DNA from: Photobacterium sp. SKA34
GTDB taxonomy: Bacteria > Pseudomonadota > Gammaproteobacteria > Enterobacterales > Vibrionaceae
Assembly (NCBI RefSeq): GCF_000153325.1
Contig: NZ_CH724142.1
Span: forward strand, 544,618 to 608,617
Length of the DNA stretch: 64,000 nt
Reading direction: 5' to 3'
In this document: piece after piece, positions 9,461 through 18,096 of the stretch
Position numbering within the stretch: position 1 is the stretch's first letter
Layout of the letters: every line of letters starts with the position of its first letter
The notes under the pieces: model-generated
The model's database searches: none
Told to the model about the DNA's origin: nothing
Seen by the model: the letters and a program-made list of their open reading frames with translations, nothing else
Program-made: the position numbers and the translations under genes

Positions 9461-9486
9461 AAAAGGGCTCATTAAGAGCCCTTTTT
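9461..9486. terminator. Bidirectional terminator
   Basis: AAAAGGGCTC pairs with GAGCCCTTTT around ATTAA. It lies between the PAP2 gene and the convergent XRE-like gene and has A and T runs on both sides. Confidence 0.88.
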
Positions 9487-9501
9487 ACTATTTATTTAGC
9501 T

Positions 9502-9861
9502 TTATTGTGTCGACGTTGCTTTATGTTCGTACTCAACAACTAATTGGTTCCCAGAATACGTTACATTAGTAATTTCACCATCAAAGATAAATGTGTTTTT
9601 AATCGATGAATTTGTACTCTGACCAGTGGACATTCTTTCGCGCATTGATGGAAGAATTAAAACAGGATCAACGCCAATTGCTCCACAAAATTCATTAACA
9701 AACTGTTGCTCAATTAATGTCGAGCCACGCAAAATATCTGAAAACTCCAGTTGTGTTAATCCTAATTGTTTAGCCATTTCTATTTGAGTTATACGCATTT
9801 TTGCTTTATAGCTCATCCATGTATCATGCAAAATTTGACGGTCTTTTTCGGTATACAACAT
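9502..9861 (-). CDS. XRE-like helix-turn-helix protein
   Basis: This 119-residue protein has a lambda-repressor-type helix-turn-helix at about residues 22-65: the stretch around MAKQLGLTQLEFSDILRGS has the expected helix-turn-helix spacing, followed by FCGAIGVDP. The C-terminal 50 residues, rich in beta-type sequence, show no known sensor domain. It is probably a small DNA-binding regulator or phage-repressor relative that has become a host gene. Its targets are unknown. It stands alone, convergent with the PAP2 gene, with about 220 bases separating it from the divergent Cys-rich gene, which it could control. Confidence 0.7.
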   Translation of the reverse strand: MLYTEKDRQILHDTWMSYKAKMRITQIEMAKQLGLTQLEFSDILRGSTLIEQQFVNEFCGAIGVDPVLILPSMRERMSTGQSTNSSIKNTFIFDGEITNVTYSGNQLVVEYEHKATSTQ

Positions 9862-10083
9862 AATTAGCCCTAACAGCGCATTTTTTATTTTAAACAGAGT
9901 AATTTCCTATAGTCAGAATAGTTTACGCCTAGTTAGTAGGTATTAATGTCAAAATCGCGTTAAGCTCTGCTTCAATAACACAACTTGTTACAAGCTCGAT
10001 ATTGTACTTACATTATGTTCATATATACTTTCTAATAGTTAATATCTATAAGCGAATGTAATGTAAGGAATGCTTGCTTTTAT

Positions 10084-10521
10084 ATGATTACGTTGTGTCG
10101 TCGTTCAATCCTCACACTATTTATCATTTTCAGTGTTTTTACTAACGCTGTAATTGCACGCACCATTAGCTTTGATCAAGTACCTAAAACACATTGTCTT
10201 CAAATGACAACAGCATTAATAGAAACCGTCCAACCAGAACAATGCTGCGATAAAGAAATGCCGATGTTGTCAACGAAGATCACAACACTTTCCTCTTGTG
10301 ATACAAATCATATCGAAGATACATCACTCGCTAACACCGAAATGGTTAAAGATAAATCATCATGCTGTAATGACGATGATTGCAATAGCAAACAAACACA
10401 AGCCGCACTGTTAACTTTCTTCGCGTTTTCTGCGATTGTTGATAGTGTTCAATTATATGCAAGTCAAACAAATACACCTGTTTATTTTAGTGAAACACAG
10501 CTAAGGCCTCCTCTCGTTTAA
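10084..10521 (+). CDS. Cys-rich exported protein, probably copper/metal-linked
   Basis: This 145-residue protein begins with a hydrophobic signal-type segment (residues 8-25). It then has several cysteine groups in the mature part (CC near 56, SSCD near 77, SCCNDDDC near 97-104) interleaved with Met and His. A second hydrophobic stretch lies near residue 115 and the C-terminus reads RPPLV. This pattern resembles small DUF2946-type proteins that occur beside copper genes. The gene is followed after 83 bases by a DUF411 protein, which strengthens a link with copper or another soft metal. I do not recognise a specific family member, so the metal role is inference from composition and context. 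Confidence 0.6.
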   Translation: MITLCRRSILTLFIIFSVFTNAVIARTISFDQVPKTHCLQMTTALIETVQPEQCCDKEMPMLSTKITTLSSCDTNHIEDTSLANTEMVKDKSSCCNDDDCNSKQTQAALLTFFAFSAIVDSVQLYASQTNTPVYFSETQLRPPLV

Positions 10522-10604
10522 CGAAATAACTAAACGGCATTTTTCCACAACTTTATTTGGTTATTTAGCGCGACAATATTCGCGCAACTTGAAGGATTTT
10601 ACAG

Positions 10605-11051
10605 ATGAAAATTTCACATATCTTTGCTGCCACCTGCTTATTTATCACCTCATTAGCTCAAGCAAGTGCACCGATTTCAGGCACTAACTATCAGTCACCT
10701 TACTGTGGTTGTTGTAAAGAATGGGTTAAGCACATGGAAGACAATGGCTTTAAATTAGATATGGTGTACGAAGAAGACTTAACGCCTATTAAAATTAAAT
10801 TAGGTTTACGTCCTGAATATGCGTCATGCCACACTGCACAGATTGAAGGTTACACTTTTGAAGGACATATTCCAGCAACTGAAATTAAGCGTTTCCTAGA
10901 AAGTAAGCCTGAGCGTATGATTGGCCTTGCTGTAGGTGGTATGCCAATGGGATCACCAGGTATGGAATATGGTGATAAAAAAGATCCTTATGAAGTGTTA
11001 GCATTTGATAAGGATGGCAACACCATGGTCTGGTCACGCCAGAATCAGTAA
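10605..11051 (+). CDS. DUF411 periplasmic metal-binding protein
   Basis: This 148-residue protein has a clear signal peptide (cleavage likely after LAQASA, near residue 22) and the DUF411 core. It contains the YCGCC motif at about residues 33-37 followed by EW-x-x-H, then SCHTAQIEGYTFEGHIPA and the closing GGMPMGSPGME. DUF411 proteins occur in copper-resistance regions of many proteobacteria and carry conserved Cys, His and Met that could bind Cu(I). GAAGGA precedes the ATG. Together with the Cys-rich gene upstream it forms a two-gene unit that ends in a terminator. Confidence 0.87.
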   Translation: MKISHIFAATCLFITSLAQASAPISGTNYQSPYCGCCKEWVKHMEDNGFKLDMVYEEDLTPIKIKLGLRPEYASCHTAQIEGYTFEGHIPATEIKRFLESKPERMIGLAVGGMPMGSPGMEYGDKKDPYEVLAFDKDGNTMVWSRQNQ

Positions 11052-11082
11052 ACAGAACAAGTATAAATACATGTAATAAAAT

Positions 11083-11112
11083 AAAAGCCCGTTCTTACTA
11101 ACGGGCTTTTTT
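11083..11112 (+). terminator. Terminator after the DUF411 gene
   Basis: AAAAGCCCGT pairs with ACGGGCTTTT around an eight-base loop and continues into T, about 30 bases after the stop codon. Confidence 0.9.
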
Positions 11113-11127
11113 ATCACTATTTTTACA

Positions 11128-11319
11128 CTACGATTGATAACGTGTTAATGCTTTATTAGCTCTTAAATTATTGCTTTTCTTTAATGTCATCAGAGATACG
11201 CCTTTATCAACACTTAATACTCCACCACTTTTATCCCCCCTAACAGTAAAGTTGTTATTGGTGATTTTTTCATATCCGTTAGCTACTTTCTCGATTGATT
11301 CCTGTTGAGTAAATTTAAC
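11128..11319 (-). pseudogene. 3' remnant of an unidentified gene
   Basis: On the minus strand an open frame of 63 codons ends at a normal stop (11128-11130) but has no start codon with a ribosome site; an in-frame stop lies directly upstream at 11320-11322. The translated tail is hydrophilic and coding-like (for example VRGDKSGGVLSVDKG). I read it as the last part of a gene whose 5' portion was lost, perhaps when the kinase-fold gene upstream was acquired. The original product is not recognised. Confidence 0.5.
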
Positions 11320-11329
11320 TTATAAATGC

Positions 11330-11347
11330 TCCGGTTGATAAACCGGA
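11330..11347. repeat. Short inverted repeat next to the gene remnant
   Basis: TCCGGTT and AACCGGA form a 7-bp stem around GATA, and the motif ATAAACCGG recurs in direct orientation about 32 bases on. It sits at the break between the gene remnant and the APH-family gene and may mark the junction. The rest of 11348-11484 is AT-rich with no frame. Confidence 0.4.
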
Positions 11348-11484
11348 TTCTTAAAATGGTGTTGAACATAAACCGGGCTGATATAATCATGATTTACAGC
11401 ACAATAAAAAAAGCTCTATATTTAAAATAAAAGACTTAGATAAAACATTGACCAAGGTCTTTTTATTAATAACAGCCTTAACTT

Positions 11485-12261
11485 TTACTTATATATACTA
11501 TTCGTTATAAATTGAGAACTTGTTTTCAAATATTCAATATCGTTGAGATAAGCAAGATGATGTCCATTATCAATATTCTCAATAAAGTCAACATTACCCT
11601 TATTGGCTTCACTTTGCATAAAGTCAACTAAGGTTTGAATCCTATCAATCATTGTTTCAACTAACTTCCCGCGCTCTTTATTTGATAAACCATAACCATC
11701 ACAAAAAAGACGAGCTCTAGCGGATTGAGCTGTTAAATCCCCTAAAGCATCATATTGATTGGTTTTAAATGGTGCCCAACAATAAATAGCATAAGCAATA
11801 TCCCAAAGCCTTGGAGCTGGATGAGCCGTATCAAAATCAAAAATGCCAATTGTTTTATCACCATCTAAAGCAACATTGTAAGGCGCAAAATCACCATGAC
11901 AAATTACCTCATACGGTGCTCTACTTGGAAGCATCCATTGCGAAGATTCAAATGATGGACTAGTAATAAATGAAGCAGTAATATCATGGTATTGGCGTAA
12001 AAGCTTACTGGCAGAAATTAAAGCAGCATCTGTCGCAATATTTCCCTTTAATGGATAATTGTAAACATCCCCTGATACGAAAGACAATATCTCGTTCCCA
12101 TCGCTGTCGTAGCCTAAAAACTTTGGCGCGTCATCAAAGCCGTTATTTTCAAGATGCAACAACAACTGATGAACGGACTCTGACCAGAAACCACTAGGAC
12201 GATACACTTTATCTTCAGTAAAAAAAATTTGCCCTTCTCGTCCACCTTGAAGCTCTTCCAT
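11485..12261 (-). CDS. Aminoglycoside phosphotransferase (APH)-fold kinase
   Basis: This protein of about 258 residues belongs to the APH/choline kinase superfamily and would transfer phosphate from ATP to a small molecule. The catalytic loop HGDFAPYN and the metal-binding motif IFDFDTAHPAPR are both intact. The N-terminal GG-x-x-x-x-I segment corresponds to the nucleotide loop. It has no close resemblance that I can see to proven resistance enzymes, and many members act on sugars or metabolites. I chose ATG 12261, preceded by AAAGGA; an ATG five codons earlier overlaps that site. It stands alone in an accessory-looking stretch next to a gene remnant, so transfer is possible. Confidence 0.8.
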   Translation of the reverse strand: MEELQGGREGQIFFTEDKVYRPSGFWSESVHQLLLHLENNGFDDAPKFLGYDSDGNEILSFVSGDVYNYPLKGNIATDAALISASKLLRQYHDITASFITSPSFESSQWMLPSRAPYEVICHGDFAPYNVALDGDKTIGIFDFDTAHPAPRLWDIAYAIYCWAPFKTNQYDALGDLTAQSARARLFCDGYGLSNKERGKLVETMIDRIQTLVDFMQSEANKGNVDFIENIDNGHHLAYLNDIEYLKTSSQFITNSIYK

Positions 12262-12394
12262 CCTAATTCCTTTCATTAAAACCCATTTAATAAGAATGTA
12301 TTAATCAACAAACTGCGCCAGCAGCTAACATTAACAAGAGTATTTCAATACTTACGTTAAGTTTAAAATGACCAAGGATGGATGAATCTTACCC

Positions 12395-12712
12395 TTAGGC
12401 TCGTAACTTAACCGCAGTACCAAAGGCCATAATCTCGGATGCGCCATCAGTAACAGCGCTAGTAGTAAACCTCACGCCAACAATGGCATCCGCACCAAGC
12501 TTCTCAGCCTCTGTCACTAATCGTTCGGTCGCGATAGCTCGTGCTTCAGTCAGCATTTCGGTGTAGCCTTTCAATTCACCACCAACAATACTTTTCAACC
12601 CCGCCATTAAATCTCTACCAACATGCTTAGATTGAACGACATTGCCATTAACAACACCTAATATCGTTTCAATTTCCCGACCTGGAACTGTTTCTGTTGT
12701 TGTATAAATCAT
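12395..12712 (-). CDS. ybjQ: YbjQ/UPF0145 family protein
   Basis: This 105-residue protein matches the UPF0145 (YbjQ) family: it starts with a T-x-x-x-x-PGREI segment, has LGVVNGNVVQSKHVGRD in the middle, and ends with GADAIVGVRF and a FGTAVKL strand. The family forms compact pentameric rings and has no settled biochemical function, though metal binding has been suggested. Length matches E. coli YbjQ (107 residues). ATG 12712 is chosen because AGAGG lies seven bases before it; a start six codons earlier would overlap that site. It is a single-gene unit. Confidence 0.88.
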   Translation of the reverse strand: MIYTTTETVPGREIETILGVVNGNVVQSKHVGRDLMAGLKSIVGGELKGYTEMLTEARAIATERLVTEAEKLGADAIVGVRFTTSAVTDGASEIMAFGTAVKLRA

Positions 12713-12920
12713 AACTTGCCTCTTGACCATAGTTAAAAAATTATCAATACCTTATCAAAGTAACATTGCTATTCATTTAATACGTCATGTTTTTTAAAAA
12801 TTTTATCTCATTATTTCTAAAGCTTTTATTAATGATTTTGAGTGATCAGTTAATATCCTTAAATCGTACTATCTTTGATTGTATATAATTAATTTAATCA
12901 TAAAGATATTTAGGATCATA

Positions 12921-13190
12921 ATGGAGAGAAAACTGACTATTAAAGAGTTTCTTAGAGTGTTTGACTATACTCGCTCTACAGGAGAACAGCTCAATAATAG
13001 ATATAAACTTGGCGATATATACGCGTGGCATGATTATAACGGTTACACATGCTGGCTTAATTATAGAGACGTTACGGTAACACTGATGTTTCATGGTTCT
13101 CTTAACGTTGAGTACGACAAACTTGCTAATTATTCCGATTTTACTCATCAATGCTTGGCTATGCTCGCCACGAACGATAAAGGTATGTAG
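12921..13190 (+). CDS. Small hypothetical protein
   Basis: This 89-residue protein is not recognised. It is aromatic-rich (Y, W, F) with no signal peptide or membrane segment. Its sequence, for example YTCWLNYRDVTVTLMFHG, suggests a small mixed alpha/beta fold. The ATG at 12921 is preceded by AGGATCATA, a usable ribosome site; an earlier start at 12879 would add a hydrophobic leader without a ribosome site. The stop lies seven bases before the start of the CIA30-type gene, so the two are probably cotranscribed. Confidence 0.55.
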   Translation: MERKLTIKEFLRVFDYTRSTGEQLNNRYKLGDIYAWHDYNGYTCWLNYRDVTVTLMFHGSLNVEYDKLANYSDFTHQCLAMLATNDKGM

Positions 13191-13197
13191 GTTTTCT

Positions 13198-13800
13198 ATG
13201 AAGCTGTTAAGTATCTATCGATATAATCCATCTAAACACTTTTTATTGCTATTGGCATTAATCTTTACGTGTATTACTTTTTCTAAACACACGTTGGCAT
13301 CAAGGCTTAATATGATTGATTTTACTCAACCTAATGAATATCAGTACTGGACTGCTGTAAATGATAATGTAATGGACGGTATTTCTACCGGTCTATTCAC
13401 CTATGATGGCAACGTAAGTCAATTTACTGGTGAGCTATCATTAGCTAATAACGGCGGTTTTAGCTCGGTAAACAGAACAATATCACCATTAACTATTGAC
13501 ATTAATGCGGTAAACCTTATCTATATTGGTGATGGTAGAACATATCAATTACGGATTACTACTTGGAAAAATGACTACCGTATAAATTACAAACATGAAT
13601 TTGAAACGATCAAAGGACAGCAACAAATTAAAACTTTTAACTTTAATGACTTTAAAGCTGTCTTTAGAGGAAGGTTACTCAGTGGCGCCCCCGAACTTCT
13701 TGCAGAAGACATCAAACAAATAGGCTTTTTAATTGCTGATAAAAAAACATCCCCGTTCACATTGAAAATTCAGAGTGTTGAATTTCTTAATTTTAAATAA
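13198..13800 (+). CDS. CIA30-family (complex I intermediate-associated protein 30) exported protein
   Basis: This 200-residue protein has a hydrophobic N-terminal segment (residues 15-33) that could be a signal peptide. A CIA30 domain follows, with the family's VNDNVMDGISTG motif and LSLANNGGFSSVN. CIA30 is a galactose-binding-like beta sandwich; bacterial members occur widely with no fixed role. In mitochondria the family helps assemble complex I, but an exported bacterial form would not act that way. I chose ATG 13198, which follows the stop of the small gene upstream and has a TAGG; a far upstream frame opening at 13093 lies inside that gene. Confidence 0.78.
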   Translation: MKLLSIYRYNPSKHFLLLLALIFTCITFSKHTLASRLNMIDFTQPNEYQYWTAVNDNVMDGISTGLFTYDGNVSQFTGELSLANNGGFSSVNRTISPLTIDINAVNLIYIGDGRTYQLRITTWKNDYRINYKHEFETIKGQQQIKTFNFNDFKAVFRGRLLSGAPELLAEDIKQIGFLIADKKTSPFTLKIQSVEFLNFK

Positions 13801-14240
13801 GTCGTCATTTACACATAAAAAATTTGGGGAATGAAATAGTTGTTATTTTCCTAACTTCACGATTGATTAAAATATTAGACAGTTTATCGTTCTTGAATAA
13901 CGACAACGTAAAATTATGTTCAATATTGGTTGAACTTGTGCTGACAACCTCCCCTTTTTATAATATCAAAGACTTTTTCATGAATATTCTTGATGTTTTC
14001 AATATATTTTTGATGAAGCAGTCCCACTAGAACGGCTTATATAAAATTCACACCCACTTATTCGATTGTTAACAACACATTGTTTATTTTTATCATATCT
14101 TTTAAATGTTTGTAACAAGTCACGGTATAAAAGTCATATTTCGCAGATAATATTCTTAATTTACTTATTAGTACCAAGTATTAGTTTCATTATGGAAGAT
14201 TCATTGTATTTCACGGCTGAAAAATAAAGGTTTAATAACT
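13801..14240. other. AT-rich gap between CIA30 and chemoreceptor genes
   Basis: I see no supported gene here. A 68-codon frame at 13824-14030 lacks a spaced ribosome site and looks like chance. The last 150 bases before 14241 probably contain the chemoreceptor promoter. Confidence 0.4.
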
Positions 14241-15326
14241 ATGTTTGGACGAAAACGAGTAGAGACAGAAAATAAAGCGCTAAAGCAAGAGTTAGCGGAC
14301 CTTAAAGAAAAGTATCAAGCTGATGTCATCGCCTTAGAAGATAAACTTCAAGAAGCACAACAATTGGTTCAATTGACTAAGCAGGATAACCATAAAAGTA
14401 ATGAGTTATTGTCGAGCAATCTAAAAGGTGGCGACATGCTTACAACTATCCGTAATGAGATGGTTGAAAGTGCTCAATCAATGGAACATGAAAACCGTCA
14501 GCTACAACAACTAGACGAAATGTTTGCACAAACTCATCAGGCACTTTCTCGCCTTGATAACCGTGCTGTTAACATTAGCTCTCAAGCCACTCAAAGTACT
14601 GACTCTGTAAAAATACTCGATACCACTGCCACTTCAATTTCTCACCTTGTATCGACAATAAAAGAGATTTCTGACCAAACAAATTTGTTGGCACTTAATG
14701 CCGCCATTGAAGCTGCTCGTGCGGGTGAAGCTGGGCGTGGTTTTGCAGTCGTAGCTGATGAAGTTAGAAATTTAGCAGGTAAAGCAAGTGAAGCCAGCGA
14801 GCAGATAGACACACTTGTTAGCCAAGTGCTTACGCAGGTTAATGAGATTAAATCATCGATTGATGAGAACCAGTCTTGCGCAGAAGAAGTGTCAGCTTCT
14901 TCCGCTCAAATCGGTGCCATTGTTAATGAGGTGGTTGGCCAATCTGAACATATGCAGCATGTTATTCATATTGCATCGACGCGTGCTTTTTTAGATACAG
15001 TTAAACTTGATCATGCTATCTGGAAAAACAATATTTACAGCTTCCTACAGCGTGGTGCATTTAATGAAGTTATTAATAACCACTCGGAGTGTCGTTTAGG
15101 TCAGTGGTATTACCATGGTGAAGGCAAAGTATTTAGTCACTTGAGAAGCTATGCATTAATGGAAGAACCTCATAAAGCGGTTCATGAAATGGGCCGTGAA
15201 GCGATGAGCCAAGCAAAATCTGGCAATATGTCAGAAGTGGTAACGGCAATAAACGCTATGGAAGAAGCAAGTAAAAAAGTGGTTGTCCAAATCGATAATT
15301 TAATGCACGAAATTTCGCAAAGCTAG
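14241..15326 (+). CDS. Soluble methyl-accepting chemoreceptor with C-terminal CZB zinc domain
   Basis: This 361-residue cytoplasmic chemoreceptor has no membrane segment. Residues 1-50 form a coiled coil. The signalling hairpin tip ([21 protein letters not shown]) lies at 142-162 and continues to EVRNLAG at 180. Residues 250-361 are a chemoreceptor zinc-binding (CZB) domain with the expected ligands His258, Cys284 (in [10 protein letters not shown]), His311 and His315. In other bacteria CZB domains sense zinc, or hypochlorous acid through the reactive cysteine. The receptor likely reports zinc or oxidant levels to CheA/CheW. It stands alone; its signalling region is shorter than in membrane receptors, as in Helicobacter TlpD. 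Confidence 0.93.
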   Translation: MFGRKRVETENKALKQELADLKEKYQADVIALEDKLQEAQQLVQLTKQDNHKSNELLSSNLKGGDMLTTIRNEMVESAQSMEHENRQLQQLDEMFAQTHQALSRLDNRAVNISSQATQSTDSVKILDTTATSISHLVSTIKEISDQTNLLALNAAIEAARAGEAGRGFAVVADEVRNLAGKASEASEQIDTLVSQVLTQVNEIKSSIDENQSCAEEVSASSAQIGAIVNEVVGQSEHMQHVIHIASTRAFLDTVKLDHAIWKNNIYSFLQRGAFNEVINNHSECRLGQWYYHGEGKVFSHLRSYALMEEPHKAVHEMGREAMSQAKSGNMSEVVTAINAMEEASKKVVVQIDNLMHEISQS

Positions 15327-15391
15327 TTGATTGGGTTACTTTATTAAATTTCAGCGTTTATATCGAGTGCTAAAGATTACTTCAAACATAA

Positions 15392-15426
15392 ACGGTGTAT
15401 AGCATTTTTTACGCGCTACACACCGT
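15392..15426. repeat. Hairpin between the convergent chemoreceptor and zinc-ribbon genes
   Basis: ACGGTGTATAGC pairs with GCTACACACCGT (one mismatch) around an eleven-base loop. It has no adjoining T-run on either side, so it is a weak terminator at best, but it lies between two convergent genes. Confidence 0.5.
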
Positions 15427-15449
15427 CGGATAGGTAATAATCTGTTTAA

Positions 15450-16418
15450 TTAAGATTCAAATAGCTGCTTATTTGGATCAAAATTAACGACCCACTCTGG
15501 ATCGGTTTCTCGTTGCTCAAGGTAAATTTGTAATCCATTAAAATAAGTAAAGGCTGTTAATTCAGATTCTTTATTGAAGTGCTCGAAAAACGCCTCTTCT
15601 TGTTCAGCTAACAATTGCAGTGTGGTTGCACCATGCTCTAGAGCCCATTGAATGGCATAAGGTGAAATCATCGTTCGATGTAAAATTAGCTCTTTAATTT
15701 CGGAAACAGCGACTTTGTTGTTTTTAAGACGACGATTACTGCTAGTTTCAATCTGTTTGTTAGCTTTTTCTTCCGCTAATAATGCACGTAAACTCGCTAA
15801 ACTTGCGGTAATTTCAGCACTTGAATAACCGTAACTTGTTTTACAAAAACGCAAGGCATACGCCATTTTATCGCGTCCAACCAATTCAATGACCTGTTCC
15901 AAATAGGGCTGTGGGATCGCATATGCCGTCGCCAGTTGGTTCACGGCATGATTTAAACTGGTATACACAATGCCATCAAATTCAAATTGGAACGCGGTTG
16001 TTAGCCCTTCAACAGGAATACCATCAATACTTACCGCCCATCCACGGTAATTGACTCGCCCCTTTGCAATTTCAAACATTGCCCAACCGCTTTCACGAAA
16101 ACCTTCAAGTGCTTTGCCTTCAAATTCACACTCTTCAAGCTCTTGCTTAGTCCAATTAACACCAATTTGTAAATGCTTTTGGTACTTCTTATGCAGTTTC
16201 TCTTTCACTTTATCGCGCAAAAGATCAAGGCTGCTTACTTTAATCTCTTTTGTAAAACCAAAACACTCTTGGCAGCAAGGCACCATGATCGGTGCAGATT
16301 GCCCATCATAATTAGGCTTTGCCATAAAGGCATGGCTTTCATAATAAGGTTCGCCACAAAACCAACAGGTATGACGAAACTCAAAAGGCACATCAATCGA
16401 CACATAATCGGTCGTCAT
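15450..16418 (-). CDS. Hypothetical protein with N-terminal zinc ribbon
   Basis: This 322-residue cytoplasmic protein carries four cysteines in two knuckles near its start (HTCWFCGEPY at 17-26 and CCQEC near 48-52), which look like a zinc ribbon. The rest is mainly helical with a charged segment near residue 235. I believe homologues occur in other Vibrionaceae, but I know no function. An HNH-like or Fe-S role cannot be excluded; no further catalytic motif is visible. It is a single gene, divergent from the stand-alone nqrB, with about 200 bases between the two starts. Confidence 0.6.
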   Translation of the reverse strand: MTTDYVSIDVPFEFRHTCWFCGEPYYESHAFMAKPNYDGQSAPIMVPCCQECFGFTKEIKVSSLDLLRDKVKEKLHKKYQKHLQIGVNWTKQELEECEFEGKALEGFRESGWAMFEIAKGRVNYRGWAVSIDGIPVEGLTTAFQFEFDGIVYTSLNHAVNQLATAYAIPQPYLEQVIELVGRDKMAYALRFCKTSYGYSSAEITASLASLRALLAEEKANKQIETSSNRRLKNNKVAVSEIKELILHRTMISPYAIQWALEHGATTLQLLAEQEEAFFEHFNKESELTAFTYFNGLQIYLEQRETDPEWVVNFDPNKQLFES

Positions 16419-16624
16419 ATGGGAGTACTCATTGTTGTGGTTATCGTTGAGGTTGACATGATTTCAACCTAATTTTCCTATTTATACTTAAAGTCTGTGT
16501 TTATGGCTAATTTGATTTTATCTTTCATTACATATCTAGATGTTAGATAAAAGAAAAGCGTTTAGTTGCTTAAAAAGCGATCTATTTTGGCGAGTGCTCG
16601 TAATACTACATAGGAGGAAGTGTT

Positions 16625-17869
16625 ATGAGTCTTAAAAGTTATTTAGATAAGCTATCACCAAAATTCAAACCTGGTGGACGATACCAAACTTTTTATCCCT
16701 TGTTTGAGGCGGTTGAAACTATCTTCTACACCCCAGGACAGGTTAATAAAGGTATTACTCATGTTAGAGATAGTATTGATTTGAAACGTATTATGATCAT
16801 GGTTTGGTTAGCTGTTTTTCCCGCCATGATTTGGGGTATGTACAATATAGGGCAACAATCTAGTAATGCGTTGTTATACGGACTTGATGCGACAGCGGCT
16901 CAGCAAGCATTGGATTCCTCATGGCGACTTAGCTGGGTGTGGGGGTCTCTTGACGCTGTTCAGCAATCAAGTTGGATCAGTGATCTTTTAGTTGGTGCCA
17001 GTTACTTTTTCCCTGTTTATCTTACTGTCTTTATTGTTGGTGGATTCTGGGAAGTATTATTTGCCATCATTCGGCGGCATGAAGTGAATGAAGGCTTCTT
17101 TGTCACCTCCATATTGTTTGCACTTATTCTTCCTCCGACAATTCCACTTTGGCAAGCAGCACTAGGTATTACCTTTGGTATTGTTGTCGCAAAAGAAATC
17201 TTCGGTGGTACTGGTCGAAACTTTTTAAACCCTGCACTCGCTGGGCGTGCTTTTTTATATTTTGCTTATCCTGCGAATATGTCAGGAGGCGCTGTTTGGG
17301 TTGCAGCTGATGGTTATTCAGGGGCGACACCACTCAGTCAGTGGTATGAAGGTGGTCAAAATGCACTGACGAATAACATGACCGGTCAATCTATCTCATG
17401 GTTTGATGCTTTCATTGGTAATATTCCCGGTTCAATGGGAGAAGTCTCAACCTTGTTTATCGCACTAACAGGTTTAATATTAATCTTTATGCGAATAGCA
17501 TCGTGGCGAATTGTACTAGGTGTTTTCATCGGCCTAGCAGGTACCTCTTTACTACTTAACACCGTTGGTTCAAATACCAATTACATGTTCTCAATGCCCT
17601 TCTATTGGCATTTTGTTATTGGTGGTGTCGCTTTCGGTACTTTCTTTATGGCAACCGATCCAGTTTCTGCCGCATTTACTAATAAAGGGAAATGGGCATA
17701 CGGCATTTTAATTGGTGTTATGACCATATTCATTCGCGTACTTAACCCTGCTTATCCAGAAGGTATTATGCTCGCAATTTTATTTGCCAACTTGTTTGCA
17801 CCACTATTCGACTTTATGACCAAAACAGGAAATATCAAACGTCGTGCTAAACGGGCGGCATTAAAATAG
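16625..17869 (+). CDS. NqrB-type subunit of Na+-translocating NADH:quinone reductase, standing alone
   Basis: This 414-residue membrane protein closely resembles NqrB, the subunit that binds quinone and carries covalent FMN in the sodium-pumping NADH dehydrogenase. The flavinylation motif DGYSGAT is present with Thr235 at the position of the FMN-bearing threonine. The Gly pair in FIVGGFWEV near residue 140, linked to inhibitor binding, is kept. Other conserved blocks are [27 protein letters not shown] and [12 protein letters not shown]. An AGGAGG site precedes the ATG. The surprise is context: no nqrA, C, D, E or F gene is near, so this is probably a second copy. Whether it is assembled into a complex cannot be seen here. 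Confidence 0.85.
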   Translation: MSLKSYLDKLSPKFKPGGRYQTFYPLFEAVETIFYTPGQVNKGITHVRDSIDLKRIMIMVWLAVFPAMIWGMYNIGQQSSNALLYGLDATAAQQALDSSWRLSWVWGSLDAVQQSSWISDLLVGASYFFPVYLTVFIVGGFWEVLFAIIRRHEVNEGFFVTSILFALILPPTIPLWQAALGITFGIVVAKEIFGGTGRNFLNPALAGRAFLYFAYPANMSGGAVWVAADGYSGATPLSQWYEGGQNALTNNMTGQSISWFDAFIGNIPGSMGEVSTLFIALTGLILIFMRIASWRIVLGVFIGLAGTSLLLNTVGSNTNYMFSMPFYWHFVIGGVAFGTFFMATDPVSAAFTNKGKWAYGILIGVMTIFIRVLNPAYPEGIMLAILFANLFAPLFDFMTKTGNIKRRAKRAALK

Positions 17870-17898
17870 CATCCTCTACTTTTATTCCTATTAACTTT

Positions 17899-17932
17899 CT
17901 GATTACACGATAACTTTGTTTCGTGTAATCAG
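17899..17932. repeat. Perfect 12-bp inverted repeat after the lone nqrB
   Basis: CTGATTACACGA and TCGTGTAATCAG pair perfectly around a ten-base loop about 30 bases after the stop codon. No T-run follows, so it may be a weak terminator, an mRNA-stabilising hairpin or a protein-binding site. Confidence 0.6.
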
Positions 17933-18096
17933 ATAATAAGGAAAATATATATCAGCAAAAATTTTTGCCGTGGTAAGTTGTTATAGTAAATATTCAATTC
18001 TTAGTATTAATTCCCCTTATTAATAGCCGTTACGCTTGATGTAGTAGCAACTAAAGCGGTAAAATACGCGCCCTGTTTAAATCGTGAGTATGTTGA

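Noticed and set aside
13824..14030. A 68-codon frame between the CIA30 and chemoreceptor genes
   Set aside because: GGGGA abuts the ATG with no spacing, the DNA is very AT-rich and the product shows no pattern beyond Leu/Ile/Phe content.
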